The notes below the pieces were generated by a model. That model ran no database searches. It was given only the letters and a program-made list of their open reading frames with translations, and was not told where the DNA came from. Below are positions 27,520-36,182 of a DNA stretch of 64,000 bases, piece after piece. The DNA is from Corynebacterium stationis (GTDB taxonomy: Bacteria > Actinomycetota > Actinomycetes > Mycobacteriales > Mycobacteriaceae), in NCBI RefSeq assembly GCF_001941345.1, contig NZ_CP009251.1:1240001-1304000 (forward strand). Direction: 5' to 3'. Within the stretch, counting starts at the first letter, position 1, and each line of letters opens with the position of its first letter. A program made the position numbers and the translations under genes.

Positions 27520-29421
27520 ATGGGAATTCTTAATAAGGTGAAATCACCGCAAGATCTGAAAAAACTCTCCGTTGACAAAGTAGAAGAGCTGGCTGCAGAA
27601 ATTCGCCAGTTTCTTATCGACAAGGTTTCAGTTACGGGCGGGCATTTAGGTCCCAACCTCGGTGTCGTTGAGTTGACCATTGCGCTGCACCGCGTTTTTG
27701 ATTCTCCGCGGGACCCCATTGTCTTTGATACTTCGCACCAGTCTTATGTGCACAAGATCTTGACTGGACGTGCAGACCAATTCGATACCCTGCGTCAAAA
27801 AGATGGGCTTTCTGGATACACGGACCGTGGGGAATCAGAACATGACTGGACTGAATCCTCCCATGCTTCCGCGGCTATATCGGTGATCGACGGGTTGAGT
27901 AAAGCCTTTTGTATCAAGGGAGAATCGCGCCGAAATGCAGTAGCGGTTGTCGGTGATGGCGCTCTAACCGGCGGCATGTGCTGGGAAGCACTCAATAATA
28001 TTTCTGCGGATAAAGAACGCAATGCCGTAATCGTGGTCAACGATAATGGCCGCAGCTATTCACCAACTATCGGTGGCTTATCGGAAAACCTCAGCCGAAT
28101 TCGCACACAGCACGGTTATGACGAGCTTATGGAGCACGGCAAGAAGACCCTCAAGTCACTCGGCTGGGTCGGCAATCGGACTTTTGATGCACTGCGTGCG
28201 GTCAAAGAAGGCGTGAAGTCTTCTATTCTGCCTACTGAGATGTTCCCTGAACTCGGCATGAAATACATTGGCCCCATCAATGGCCATGATTTGGATGCAC
28301 TTGATCATGCGCTGAGCTACGCGCGTGATTATGAGGGACCCATCATCGTGCACGTGGTCACTGAAAAAGGCCACGGATTTGCGCCAGCGGTTAATGAACC
28401 ACAGGACCAAATGCACTCCACTGGTGCAATTGACCCTGTTACTGGTGTGCCTAAAGGCAAGAGCCAACCGGGTTGGACCGCGGTCTTTTCTGAAGAGCTG
28501 ATTGAGGCTGCGAAAAAGCGCGATGACATCGTAGCAATTACAGCAGCCATGGCAGGACCAACTGGGCTTATTCCATTCGCAGAGCAGTTCCCGAACCGCT
28601 TCTTCGACGTGGGCATCGCTGAGCAACATGCGATGGCTTCGGCTTCCGGCCTCGCACTCGGTGGTTTGCACCCAGTGGTTGCAATCTATTCCACCTTCCT
28701 CAACCGCGCATTTGATCAGCTGTTGATGGATATTGCTTTGCTGAAACAACCCGTAACCATTGTTTTAGACCGCGCAGGCGTCACCGGCTCTGACGGGGCC
28801 AGCCACAACGGCGTATGGGATATGGCGTTGACGACGATTATCCCTGGTATTCATGTTGCTGCTCCGCGTGATGGGCAGCGTCTGCGTGAGCTTTTCCAAG
28901 AATCCCTAGAGATTAAATCTGGACCTTCAGTCGTGCGTTTCCCGAAGGGTAATCTGCTGGAGGATATGGATGCAGTCGCAACGACCGAAGATGGCGTCGA
29001 TATCATCTTTGAGTCTGAGCAGGAGCGTTTTGCTGATGCTGAGGCAAAGAAGGTCTTGGTCATTTCTATCGGCGCGATGGCAGCTCGTTCGCTCGGCGCC
29101 GCACAGATTTTGGAAGATAAGGGCATGGCAGTCACAGTGGTTGACCCACGGTGGCTGTGCCCAGTCGCACCGTCCTTGATTGAAATGGCCGATGAGCACG
29201 ATATTGTCGTGGTTGCAGAAGACGGCATGATGCGCGCAGGCGTGGGCTCGCTATTCGATGAAGCCTTCTCGGCTGCCGAAGTAGATACCCCGCTTCGCCG
29301 TGTGGCATTTCCTAGCATTTTCCCGAAGCATGGCTCTCGGGGTGAAGTGCTAGAAGAAGTTGGCATGGATGCCGATGGCATCGCAGCTGCCGTGACCGAA
29401 TGGGTCGATGACCTGCACTAA
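27520..29421 (+). CDS. dxs: 1-deoxy-D-xylulose-5-phosphate synthase
   Basis: 633-residue thiamine diphosphate enzyme that condenses pyruvate and glyceraldehyde-3-phosphate, the first step of the MEP isoprenoid pathway and a precursor route to thiamine. It has the ThDP motif [16 protein letters not shown] (about residues 148-163), [13 protein letters not shown] (about 175-187), the transketolase PYR domain (about 320-485) with [17 protein letters not shown], and the C-terminal domain. Length is normal. ATG 27520 has AAAGGA upstream. I see no thiamine riboswitch in the 210-base upstream gap. Converges with RNase D at a palindrome (29418-29435). Confidence 0.96.
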   Translation: MGILNKVKSPQDLKKLSVDKVEELAAEIRQFLIDKVSVTGGHLGPNLGVVELTIALHRVFDSPRDPIVFDTSHQSYVHKILTGRADQFDTLRQKDGLSGYTDRGESEHDWTESSHASAAISVIDGLSKAFCIKGESRRNAVAVVGDGALTGGMCWEALNNISADKERNAVIVVNDNGRSYSPTIGGLSENLSRIRTQHGYDELMEHGKKTLKSLGWVGNRTFDALRAVKEGVKSSILPTEMFPELGMKYIGPINGHDLDALDHALSYARDYEGPIIVHVVTEKGHGFAPAVNEPQDQMHSTGAIDPVTGVPKGKSQPGWTAVFSEELIEAAKKRDDIVAITAAMAGPTGLIPFAEQFPNRFFDVGIAEQHAMASASGLALGGLHPVVAIYSTFLNRAFDQLLMDIALLKQPVTIVLDRAGVTGSDGASHNGVWDMALTTIIPGIHVAAPRDGQRLRELFQESLEIKSGPSVVRFPKGNLLEDMDAVATTEDGVDIIFESEQERFADAEAKKVLVISIGAMAARSLGAAQILEDKGMAVTVVDPRWLCPVAPSLIEMADEHDIVVVAEDGMMRAGVGSLFDEAFSAAEVDTPLRRVAFPSIFPKHGSRGEVLEEVGMDADGIAAAVTEWVDDLH

Positions 29422-29435
29422 CGCAGCTGCGTTAG
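29418..29435. terminator. Convergent palindrome holding both stop codons
   Basis: Perfect 18-base palindrome CTAACGCAGCTGCGTTAG. The dxs stop (TAA 29419-29421) lies in the left half and the RNase D stop (TAA on the minus strand, 29434-29432) in the right half. Without a loop or T-run it is a poor intrinsic terminator. Confidence 0.4.
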
Positions 29436-30667
29436 AGCAGCCTAGGGGCAAGCACAGGCTGTAGCTGCTGAATTTGCCAGTTGCGCAGCCCTTGCGTTTG
29501 CCAAAACTCTCTGAGCTCAAACGTTGTGGAAACAATCTGCGCGTGATCGCCAAAATGCGGATTAGCACTGTCACCGTGGATAGCCCACACGGTATTGCGC
29601 AGGGTTGAGACGCTGACGAGGGAGTCAGACACAACCGCGATCTCCTCGGCTAATTCATCGCGGCGCTCACGAGCCATATTCGTGAGTTCAAGAAGTTCAG
29701 GGTTATTATTTTTCAAGAATTGCTTATTAGGAAAGTCGTGGTGATTTTCCGGCAATACCGGCCACGTGCGTGGATCAGAATCCGCAGCGGTTCTAATAAT
29801 GTTCGCCCAGGCGTTGAGCTCCACCGCGGAACGCCGACGCATCTGGGGAATGCGTCGCAGCTGATTGATAGAACGCGGAATCTGCTTAGCAATATCTGTT
29901 AGGGCGGCATTGGAAATGATCTGCCCCGGAGCTACATCAGTTTTTTGAGCTTGGTATTCGCGTTCTTCCCATACGGCTTTGGCCACGGCCAGACTCATCG
30001 GATCTGAAAGGCCACGCAGACTTCGTGATTGGTGCCAGTGGCGGGGAGCAGGCGCGGTAATGTCTGCAAATTGTTCGCGGATCACGCGAAATTCTTCTAG
30101 TGCCCAACGCGTCTTATGATCTTGTTCGAGTTCATAGGACATTTCATCGGCAAGCTCAAGCAAAGACTCTACATCCAATGCGGCGTAGGCAAGCTGGGCT
30201 TTAGATAAAGGGAAGCGAGACCAGTCCGTGGCACCGTATCCCTTGTCGAGAGTGATTCCGAGGAATTCTTCGGTGACAAAGGCTAAATTCGGATTTTGGA
30301 TACCGAGCAAACGCCCAGCTACCTCGGTATCAAAAAGGGCGCCTGGATAAAGCCCGAGCCACGCCAAACTGGTGAGGTCTGTTGCAGCTGCGTGCACGAC
30401 CCACTCCAGCCCATTGATGACCGGCGCCAAACACTCCCGGACTGCTTCACGAACGCCTTCAGGCGCGATGAGGATAATCGGGGTATCAGCCCTGCGAAGC
30501 TGGATGAGAAAGGCTCGGTCGTCGTAGCGAAAAGAAGACGCACGCTCAGTGTCGATAGCGATAGGGCCCGAACCTTGCGCAAGGATGCGCGCGGCTTTAG
30601 CAATTCCAGCACGCGTGTGAAATACGGTGGGGATCCCACCTTCGGGAACGCTGCGCGCTGAACTCAT
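29432..30667 (-). CDS. rnd: Ribonuclease D-like 3'-5' exonuclease with HRDC domain
   Basis: 411-residue DEDD exonuclease for RNA 3' processing. Exonuclease motifs: IDTERASSF (Exo I, about residues 38-46), HAAATDLTSL (Exo II, near 92-101) and YAALDVESL (Exo III, near 167-175). The HRDC domain is around residues 225-310. Start ATG 30667 has TACTCT eight bases upstream and no SD, fitting a leaderless transcript. The DUF3000 gene follows upstream on the same strand, as in related genomes, where this pair is conserved. Confidence 0.9.
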   Translation of the reverse strand: MSSARSVPEGGIPTVFHTRAGIAKAARILAQGSGPIAIDTERASSFRYDDRAFLIQLRRADTPIILIAPEGVREAVRECLAPVINGLEWVVHAAATDLTSLAWLGLYPGALFDTEVAGRLLGIQNPNLAFVTEEFLGITLDKGYGATDWSRFPLSKAQLAYAALDVESLLELADEMSYELEQDHKTRWALEEFRVIREQFADITAPAPRHWHQSRSLRGLSDPMSLAVAKAVWEEREYQAQKTDVAPGQIISNAALTDIAKQIPRSINQLRRIPQMRRRSAVELNAWANIIRTAADSDPRTWPVLPENHHDFPNKQFLKNNNPELLELTNMARERRDELAEEIAVVSDSLVSVSTLRNTVWAIHGDSANPHFGDHAQIVSTTFELREFWQTQGLRNWQIQQLQPVLAPRLL

Positions 30668-30715
30668 AGCTTCAAAGAGTAGTCCAAGGTTGAAGCAAAC
30701 CTGTGCATTTGGCCT

Positions 30716-30747
30716 GCCTGTTGGCGAACTACTTTGCCAACAGGCAT
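30716..30747 (-). terminator. Hairpin between DUF3000 and rnd
   Basis: Perfect 11-base arms (30716-30726 and 30737-30747), 10-base loop, 16 bases after the DUF3000 stop on the minus strand. No T-run follows on that strand, so it may instead be a processing or stability hairpin. Confidence 0.5.
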
Positions 30748-30762
30748 CGATGCCGCCGAATT

Positions 30763-31428
30763 CTAACGCGAAAGTTCAGTAATGCCCTCAGGTGGAAGAC
30801 CGGCGACATTCGCTAATACGCGGGAGAATGCTTCCACGTGCTTGGTCAGATCAATCTCGCTGGCGGTCCAGGATGCACGCATCTCTATTTGGTGCGCGCG
30901 GGGAGGGCCGCCGATTTCTCCGAAACGAACAGATGCCGTTGCTGTAACGGTGCCCCCCAAATTGGTGTGGCTTGCTCCGAGTTCATCCAAAGACTCCGTT
31001 AGCCATTCCCACGCCACGTCAGGAAGCATTGGATCTCCGGTGACATCGGAGTCCATGTCCGCTTGGATATAGGCAACAAGGCGCATTGCTCCTTCCCAAG
31101 CCTCTTCCGCTCCTGGATCGTGGAGGAGGATGAGTCGACCGAATGCATCGCCATCGGTATCGACCGGGACGATATCGTCAGCGCTATGGTTACCCACTTC
31201 GAGTCCAACCGCGTGACTAAACGGAGCTAGCTTTTGTGGCGGTCGAATTGTTCCCAAGGTGATCTCTGGACGTAGCTGTGCTGCGTGCATGGATTCAACA
31301 GCTTGAGAAAATGCTGGTGGGGTCATCTTTTCTGATTCTCCGGCCGTGTTTTGGGTGCCGTTGCCATCGCCGAAAATCGGCGTGGGGGCGCCAAATGTGT
31401 GCTGGGTAGGTGCGTCGGAAATGCTCAC
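30763..31428 (-). CDS. DUF3000 domain protein
   Basis: 221-residue soluble protein of the actinobacterial DUF3000 family, unknown function. It has the family's conserved stretches TLGTIRPPQKLAPFSHAVGLEV and LILLHDPGAEEAWEGAMRLVA. Start GTG 31428 is preceded by TATAGG nine bases upstream, consistent with a leaderless mRNA; a TTG upstream (31449) is less plausible. It is divergent from hemQ and upstream of rnd on the same strand. The hemQ neighbourhood hints at heme metabolism but nothing in the sequence proves it. Confidence 0.75.
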   Translation of the reverse strand: MSISDAPTQHTFGAPTPIFGDGNGTQNTAGESEKMTPPAFSQAVESMHAAQLRPEITLGTIRPPQKLAPFSHAVGLEVGNHSADDIVPVDTDGDAFGRLILLHDPGAEEAWEGAMRLVAYIQADMDSDVTGDPMLPDVAWEWLTESLDELGASHTNLGGTVTATASVRFGEIGGPPRAHQIEMRASWTASEIDLTKHVEAFSRVLANVAGLPPEGITELSR

Positions 31429-31500
31429 GAGTCTCAACCTATAGTTCAAAGTTCGTCATTGCGTTTAGGCGCGCCGTGTCACATTTAGTGCAATTCATCA

Positions 31501-31522
31501 TTATCCAACTTATGATGGATAA
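31501..31522. promoter_or_regulatory. Inverted repeat between DUF3000 and hemQ
   Basis: TTATCCA (31501-31507) and TGGATAA (31516-31522), 8-base spacer, in the divergent region 40 bases before the hemQ start. The right arm and its flank ATGGATAAAGTAT also occur at 2636-2648, near the PAC2 gene. Possible operator, unproven. Confidence 0.3.
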
Positions 31523-31561
31523 AGTATCTATTCGTATTGATGAAAGGGCAGGGCAATTCCC

Positions 31562-32263
31562 ATGGCAAAGCTCGATTATAAGGCGCTGAATTCTAAGCAG
31601 CAGTACTCACAGCACGCGGTATTTAAGGTGCCGGCTGGTGCTCTGGGGACTGAGCGCGCGGACATCATCGCTGAGGCTCAACGGTTTTTTAAGTCCGTTG
31701 AAGAAGCGGGCACTGTCATCATCCGCGGCATCTACGATCTCACTGCGATGCGCGACAGCGCAGATTTCATGATCTGGTGGCATGCTGAGGAATTTTCAGA
31801 CATCCAGAAAGCCTTTGCGGATTTCCGCCGTACCACTGTCCTTGGACAGCTCTCTGAGGTGACCTGGATTGGCAATGCACTGCACCGTCCAGCGGAGTTC
31901 AATAAATCCCACTTGCCTTCTTTCATTATGGGTGAAGAGCCAGCGGAGTGGATCGCGGTCTACCCGTTCGTGCGTTCCTATGATTGGTACCTTCTGGAGG
32001 AAGAGAAGCGTCGCACGATTTTGGCAGAGCATGGCATGTCAGCTCGTGAATACGCGGATGTTCGCGCCAACACGGTTCCTGCCTTTGCATTGGGCGACTA
32101 CGAGTGGGTCCTCGCTTTCGAGGCGCCAAAGCTCGACCGCATCGTTGACCTGATGTATGTCATGCGCTACACCGAAGCCCGTCTCTATGTCCGTGATGAA
32201 ATTCCTTTCCACACCGGACGTCGTGTTCAGGATGTTTCCGAGCTAATTGAGATTCTGCCGTAA
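31562..32263 (+). CDS. hemQ: Coproheme decarboxylase (chlorite dismutase family)
   Basis: 233-residue enzyme that converts Fe-coproporphyrin III to heme b in the coproporphyrin-dependent pathway of Gram-positives. The N-terminal ferredoxin-like domain precedes [12 protein letters not shown] (about residues 136-147), which includes the conserved catalytic Tyr and Trp, then the C-terminal half with [20 protein letters not shown]. It is a corynebacterial core gene. ATG 31562 has GAAAGGGCAGG upstream. Downstream hairpins at 32280-32298 and 32354-32399 end the transcript. Confidence 0.93.
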   Translation: MAKLDYKALNSKQQYSQHAVFKVPAGALGTERADIIAEAQRFFKSVEEAGTVIIRGIYDLTAMRDSADFMIWWHAEEFSDIQKAFADFRRTTVLGQLSEVTWIGNALHRPAEFNKSHLPSFIMGEEPAEWIAVYPFVRSYDWYLLEEEKRRTILAEHGMSAREYADVRANTVPAFALGDYEWVLAFEAPKLDRIVDLMYVMRYTEARLYVRDEIPFHTGRRVQDVSELIEILP

Positions 32264-32279
32264 TTTCACTTCCATGGCC

Positions 32280-32298
32280 CCCTCGAGCCAATCGAGGG
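32280..32298 (+). terminator. Small hairpin after hemQ
   Basis: CCCTCGA (32280-32286) pairs with TCGAGGG (32292-32298), 5-base loop. Lacks a T-run; acts as a weak terminator or a stability hairpin. Confidence 0.4.
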
Positions 32299-32353
32299 AA
32301 TAACTACATACCTGCATAAGTACATAAATGTCGGTGGGGAATTAGTAACCCAG

Positions 32354-32399
32354 AAGCGGTGGCGCGAGCAAAGTAGAAGACTTGCTCGCGCCACCGCTT
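32354..32399. terminator. Bidirectional terminator between hemQ and msrB
   Basis: Perfect 18-base arms (32354-32371 and 32382-32399), 10-base loop, between two convergent genes. The right flank is TTTGTGG. Confidence 0.8.
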
Positions 32400-32445
32400 T
32401 GTGGTCTCCGTAGTTGACTCGTGCCCTGAAATGGACACGAATAAG

Positions 32446-32901
32446 TTACTTGTCGGAATCTGCGCTTTCGAAACTCATCGAAATTGAGTTAATGCAGTAA
32501 CGAAGGTCGGTTGGGGTGTCGTATCCTTCGCCGGCGAAAACGTGGCCTAAGTGGGAATTGCAATTCGCGCACAATACTTCTGTGCGAACCATGCCTAAAG
32601 AGCGATCTTCGCGCTCAATAATGTTGTCACCCGCGAGTGGGGAGAAAAAGGACGGCCAGCCACAATCGGAGGCGAACTTCTCCGTCGAGCGAAATAGCTC
32701 GGCATTGCACGCACGGCAGCGGTAGACACCTTCCGCAGTGGTATTGGTGTATTCACCAATGTGAGGGCGCTCAGTGCCGGCCTGGCGCAAAACCTGGTAC
32801 TCGTCAGGGTTAAGGCGCTCACGCCACTGTTCATCGGTGAGTGACTTGAAGTCGATATTGTCCTCGGTAGAGGAGGATGGCGATACAAAATTGTTGCTCA
32901 T
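32446..32901 (-). CDS. msrB: Peptide methionine-(R)-sulfoxide reductase
   Basis: 151-residue enzyme that repairs methionine R-sulfoxide. It has the two zinc CxxC motifs, YRCRACNAELF (about residues 59-69) and VLCANCNSHLGH (about 107-118), and the catalytic Cys in RYCINSISM (about 132-140). The conserved DCGWPSF (about 79-85) is present. The ATG has no SD; TAGACT lies 7 bases upstream, fitting leaderless transcription. Transcribed after aftC and the RibD-like gene on the same strand, 10 bases after aftC, so probably one operon. Confidence 0.94.
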   Translation of the reverse strand: MSNNFVSPSSSTEDNIDFKSLTDEQWRERLNPDEYQVLRQAGTERPHIGEYTNTTAEGVYRCRACNAELFRSTEKFASDCGWPSFFSPLAGDNIIEREDRSLGMVRTEVLCANCNSHLGHVFAGEGYDTPTDLRYCINSISMSFESADSDK

Positions 32902-32911
32902 AGTCTAAAGT

Positions 32912-34234
32912 CTACGCCGGATTTTTCACTTGTAAACGCCACCACCCCACGGCGGTTGCAAGGGTTACAACGATGAGTAAAACCCACCCTAAAGTTCCGA
33001 TGTAGGTGCCAATCCACCTGCCGAAATTCGGCCAAAGTGAGGAAGTCCAGCTATTAGGAATCAAGAATAAAACAGCTGCTAGCCATGCCGGCCACGAGTG
33101 AAACACGCTGCGAGACAAAAAGACAGTAAACACCATAGGAAACAGCCACATGGAGTAGTACTGCTGGCCTAGCGATGACAATGTGAAAACCCCGACCAAC
33201 AAGAGCCCACTCGAGGTCAAAGACCATAGCAAGATATCGGTTACGCGCCATCTCAGGAGCACCAGCATGCCGATAGCTACGGCGGCGGCAACAAGAAGCC
33301 ACACAGGCAAATAAAGGGCATTAGAGATATCGAAATATGCCTGCCATCCCGCAAGGGAGGAGTTTGCATAGTCACGTGTTTGACCGAGGTAGGGGACGAG
33401 CTTGGTGAGGTAGTCAGAAGCTCCCGGGATAAGTCGCCACGCGATGACGTTGAGTACGACAGGAGCAGCGATACCGCCGGTGATGGTGCGCCAATCCAGC
33501 CGCATAAGGGGAAGGAATAATAACGGCGCGAACTGCGGCTTAATAACAATCGCTAGCCCGATCGCAATTCCAGCGATATATCGAAGCGCGTGTGGGCTGA
33601 GACTTCGGCCCCTGCTGGCCTCCGTGTTTACGACAGGGCTAAAAGAGCGCACGAAGCAGAAAAGGAAGACGGAAAGCAGCAGCAATAAGATGCCATTGAT
33701 ATTCGAGAAAGTCAGCGTGTTGATGACTGATTCCGTCGAAAAGCCAATGGCGATTGCAACCGGCCATACTGGCCCACGCAATGACTGACCCACCAACCAG
33801 GTAAGCAGTGCGAGAGCAAGAATAATGGCCAAGCTATTGACGATAATGAAGGCGTAGCGAACCGCGTCGAAGTTATCCACCAGCCCCATCGGCAGCAGCA
33901 ATAAAGTAGCGCCTGGGTTATATAAATAGAGCGGATCAACGTGGTGGTACGCCTGGTCATAGACGGGCAAACCCGTTAGTGCCCGTGAAAGTGCGTTATA
34001 AACGGTCGTAAAATCATCCGTGGCGGTGCCATTGAATGCCGTGATAACAGTACGGTGCAGCGCTAAGACTACGGCCAGTGGCCACGCTGCTGCAGTAAGA
34101 ATCTGGAAAATGCGCGAGGTGCCAGATGGGTCCTGCACATTTTCGGGTTGCTTCACTGAACCCTCCACCATGGATGTTAGTGGCGTAGAGGCAGAGCCCC
34201 AGGAATTAAAACGATTCTCAAATGCAGCTGTCAC
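32912..34234 (-). CDS. aftC: Alpha-(1->3) arabinofuranosyltransferase AftC-type (GT87)
   Basis: 440-residue polytopic membrane protein transferring arabinofuranose from decaprenyl-phospho-arabinose to branch the arabinan of arabinogalactan. About 11 hydrophobic helices are visible. The first outside loop has TDDFTTVYNALSRALTG followed by YLYNPG, the acidic catalytic DD pattern of this family. Its location next to msrB and the RibD-like gene matches the aftC locus of C. glutamicum. Substrate is by family and synteny. Start ATG 34234 is 11 bases after the RibD-like stop. Confidence 0.8.
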   Translation of the reverse strand: MTAAFENRFNSWGSASTPLTSMVEGSVKQPENVQDPSGTSRIFQILTAAAWPLAVVLALHRTVITAFNGTATDDFTTVYNALSRALTGLPVYDQAYHHVDPLYLYNPGATLLLLPMGLVDNFDAVRYAFIIVNSLAIILALALLTWLVGQSLRGPVWPVAIAIGFSTESVINTLTFSNINGILLLLLSVFLFCFVRSFSPVVNTEASRGRSLSPHALRYIAGIAIGLAIVIKPQFAPLLFLPLMRLDWRTITGGIAAPVVLNVIAWRLIPGASDYLTKLVPYLGQTRDYANSSLAGWQAYFDISNALYLPVWLLVAAAVAIGMLVLLRWRVTDILLWSLTSSGLLLVGVFTLSSLGQQYYSMWLFPMVFTVFLSRSVFHSWPAWLAAVLFLIPNSWTSSLWPNFGRWIGTYIGTLGWVLLIVVTLATAVGWWRLQVKNPA

Positions 34235-34245
34235 ATCGGCCGATA

Positions 34246-35001
34246 TTACGGGTTGCTGGGCACTGCATAACGTAGAAACACCGTTGAATCGCTATCTACC
34301 ACTACCTGCTCCAAGCTGAGCTGGAGGTTGCTGTTGTGTGAAATACCAATGCTGGAGGCAGCTTTAGCGGAAACGAGGTTCTTTTCCACATCCGTAGTCA
34401 GCGTTGGATCGAGCGTGAGATACAGCTGATCGAGCATCTTGTCGGCAATGAACAGTCCAAAAATGCCTGGGCCGCCCTCACATACGATCCGATTAAGACC
34501 ACGTGCGCTTAAAGCCTGCACGATTTCGGTGGCGGTGCCGTTGCCGCTGTTGACCAATTCGACGCCGGCGCGCTGTAGCACTTCGCGCTGATCAGCTAGC
34601 TCAGGGTCAGCAAACGCTTTGTCGTTTGCGATAACCAGCGGTGGGGTAATGGCTTCTTGGACGAACTTAGAGGCGACATCCACATTGAAAGAGTTGGTGA
34701 TCACCGCAATCGGGGCAGGATTGGGACGGTCCTTTGAAGGCTGAGCTCCGCCGTAATCTTCTGCAAACACAGTGCGGCTGCCGACAACGATGACATCGGC
34801 GCGCTCTCGAAGACCCAGCAGCACAGCGGTGTCGAGCTCATTGCCTAGTTCGCTGCTACTGCCATGCAGGCTGGCGGAACCTGACAAGGTGGAGATTTCA
34901 ACAAAGCGCACGTGCGGATGCGAAAGGTCAGGATCGGGGCCAATTACGTCTTCGACCTTCGGGGCGGAAGTAGGAAGGGAGATAAACGATGAGTCAGTCA
35001 T
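34246..35001 (-). CDS. RibD C-terminal-type pyrimidine reductase family protein
   Basis: 251-residue protein with the dihydrofolate-reductase-like fold of the RibD C-terminal domain, which reduces 5-amino-6-ribosylaminouracil phosphate in riboflavin biosynthesis. It includes FVEISTLSGSASLHG near the start, VIVVGSRTVFAEDYG (about residues 70-84) and RIVCEGGPGIFGLFI (about 168-182). There are no other riboflavin genes nearby, so the substrate may differ. Cotranscribed with aftC. ATG 35001 has no strong SD. Confidence 0.7.
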   Translation of the reverse strand: MTDSSFISLPTSAPKVEDVIGPDPDLSHPHVRFVEISTLSGSASLHGSSSELGNELDTAVLLGLRERADVIVVGSRTVFAEDYGGAQPSKDRPNPAPIAVITNSFNVDVASKFVQEAITPPLVIANDKAFADPELADQREVLQRAGVELVNSGNGTATEIVQALSARGLNRIVCEGGPGIFGLFIADKMLDQLYLTLDPTLTTDVEKNLVSAKAASSIGISHNSNLQLSLEQVVVDSDSTVFLRYAVPSNP

Positions 35002-35243
35002 AAGCCCAACCTAGTCCTATACTGGCCACCATGACCTCGCCTTGGGTTGGTTCGTGGCTTGGTGGGAATTACACGGTCGTAATTTAAGTGGCAGATTTTT
35101 CACGATTCGAGGGTGACTAAAGCGCGATTGAGCGGGGGATTTGGAAACTGGAGCCGCAAAGGATAAAGTTTCATATCGCAAGCCACCGCGAGCGTTTTAA
35201 TCTGAGCTCGTCTCAGAATGAATTTTCAAGCGGTTAAAGCATT

Positions 35244-35316
35244 GCGGATGTAGCGCAGTTGGTAGCGCATCACCTTGCCAAGGTGAGGGTCGCGAGTTCG
35301 AGTCTCGTCATCCGCT
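35244..35316 (+). tRNA. tRNA-Gly (GCC), copy 1
   Basis: 73-nt cloverleaf, GCGGATG acceptor, anticodon GCC in the loop TTGCCAA, T-loop TTCGAGT, discriminator T, no encoded CCA. Identical to the copies at 35441 and 35787. Confidence 0.95.
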
Positions 35317-35346
35317 CAAAGTTTCACTACCATGGAACTTTCGTTA

Positions 35347-35418
35347 GCGCGATTAGCTCAGCGGTAGAGCACTACCTCGACACGGTAGGGGTCACTGGTT
35401 CAATCCCAGTATCGCGCA
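35347..35418 (+). tRNA. tRNA-Val (GAC), copy 1, with C33
   Basis: 72-nt cloverleaf starting GCGCGAT. The anticodon stem CTACC/GGTAG encloses the loop TCGACAC, giving anticodon GAC with C at position 33 instead of the usual U. T-loop TTCAATC, discriminator A; CCA is encoded (35419-35421). Confidence 0.9.
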
Positions 35419-35440
35419 CCAAGGGTAAAACCTTGAAAAT

Positions 35441-35513
35441 GCGGATGTAGCGCAGTTGGTAGCGCATCACCTTGCCAAGGTGAGGGTCGCGAGTTCGAGT
35501 CTCGTCATCCGCT
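35441..35513 (+). tRNA. tRNA-Gly (GCC), copy 2
   Basis: Identical in sequence to the 35244 copy; begins GCGGATG and ends CATCCGC T; anticodon GCC. Confidence 0.95.
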
Positions 35514-35561
35514 CTGGTTCTTTTACGGTTAGCCGTCAAAGTGCCTGAGGCGGTTCGCCAC

Positions 35562-35632
35562 GGTGGAATGGCCGAGTGGTGAGGCAACGGTCTGCAAAAC
35601 CGTGCACACGGGTTCGATTCCCGTTTCCACCT
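35562..35632 (+). tRNA. tRNA-Cys (GCA)
   Basis: 71-nt cloverleaf beginning GGTGGAA, anticodon loop CTGCAAA (GCA), T-loop TTCGATT, discriminator T as expected for Cys. No encoded CCA. Confidence 0.95.
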
Positions 35633-35662
35633 CAATTTGTGCTGTCCTAGGGGCAGGTACAA

Positions 35663-35734
35663 GCGCGATTAGCTCAGCGGTAGAGCACTACCTCGACACG
35701 GTAGGGGTCACTGGTTCAATCCCAGTATCGCGCA
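35663..35734 (+). tRNA. tRNA-Val (GAC), copy 2, with C33
   Basis: Same 72-nt sequence as 35347-35418, including loop TCGACAC, but the encoded CCA is missing (followed by CAC). Confidence 0.9.
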
Positions 35735-35786
35735 CACGGATAACCACTTCGGTGGCAAATCCTAGAAACCGGGCCTGGTTTCGTTT

Positions 35787-35859
35787 GCGGATGTAGCGCA
35801 GTTGGTAGCGCATCACCTTGCCAAGGTGAGGGTCGCGAGTTCGAGTCTCGTCATCCGCT
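35787..35859 (+). tRNA. tRNA-Gly (GCC), copy 3
   Basis: Third identical tRNA-Gly (GCC), last gene of the cluster. A strong terminator follows at 35866-35905. Confidence 0.95.
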
Positions 35860-35865
35860 CCACTT

Positions 35866-35905
35866 AAAAGGTGGGTCATTTCTAAGAAAGAATGACCCAC
35901 CTTTT
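35866..35905 (+). terminator. Terminator of the tRNA cluster
   Basis: Perfect 15-base arms (35866-35880, 35891-35905), 10-base loop, TTTT then CTCG. Confidence 0.9.
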
Positions 35906-36182
35906 CTCGTGCCCAAATGCCTTTCGGACAGCGTCAACGACGCTACCCGCTGTGTTTGACATCACCAGTGCGGCACACGAAAGCCGGGAAGAATTACTAA
36001 AGGCAATGGTGAGAATAAGTTCGCGCCGGCACGGTAGTGTGCCGTCAGCTTTCCCAAAGTACACCAAAGGAACTATTCTCAGCGGTGATACGACTAAATC
36101 CTTAGTACGCATTGAGTAAGCGTACTTTGTCTAACACGTGGGCTCACGACAGGAATTTCTTCCTGGAGCCAAGGAGTGAAAA
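35906..36182. other. Gap before copC, with a small inverted repeat
   Basis: 277 bases after the tRNA terminator without a convincing gene. It holds AGTACGC/GCGTACT (36104-36110 and 36120-36126), about 60 bases before the copC start, which may be a promoter-proximal operator, perhaps copper-related. The RBS AAGGAG lies just before the ATG. Confidence 0.4.

Noticed and set aside
27452..27541. 29-codon ORF overlapping the dxs start
   Set aside because: No SD for the ORF and the dxs start is inside it; probably chance.
28156..28749. 197-codon minus-strand ORF inside dxs
   Set aside because: Antisense shadow of dxs; no domain or regulatory signal.
35244..35859. Repeated 73-base units that could look like a CRISPR array
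   Set aside because: Each unit folds as a tRNA with a clear anticodon; the spacers are not uniform.
35882..36119. Short ORFs on both strands (75-76 codons) after the tRNA cluster
   Set aside because: They overlap the tRNA terminator, have no ribosome site and no recognisable protein features.
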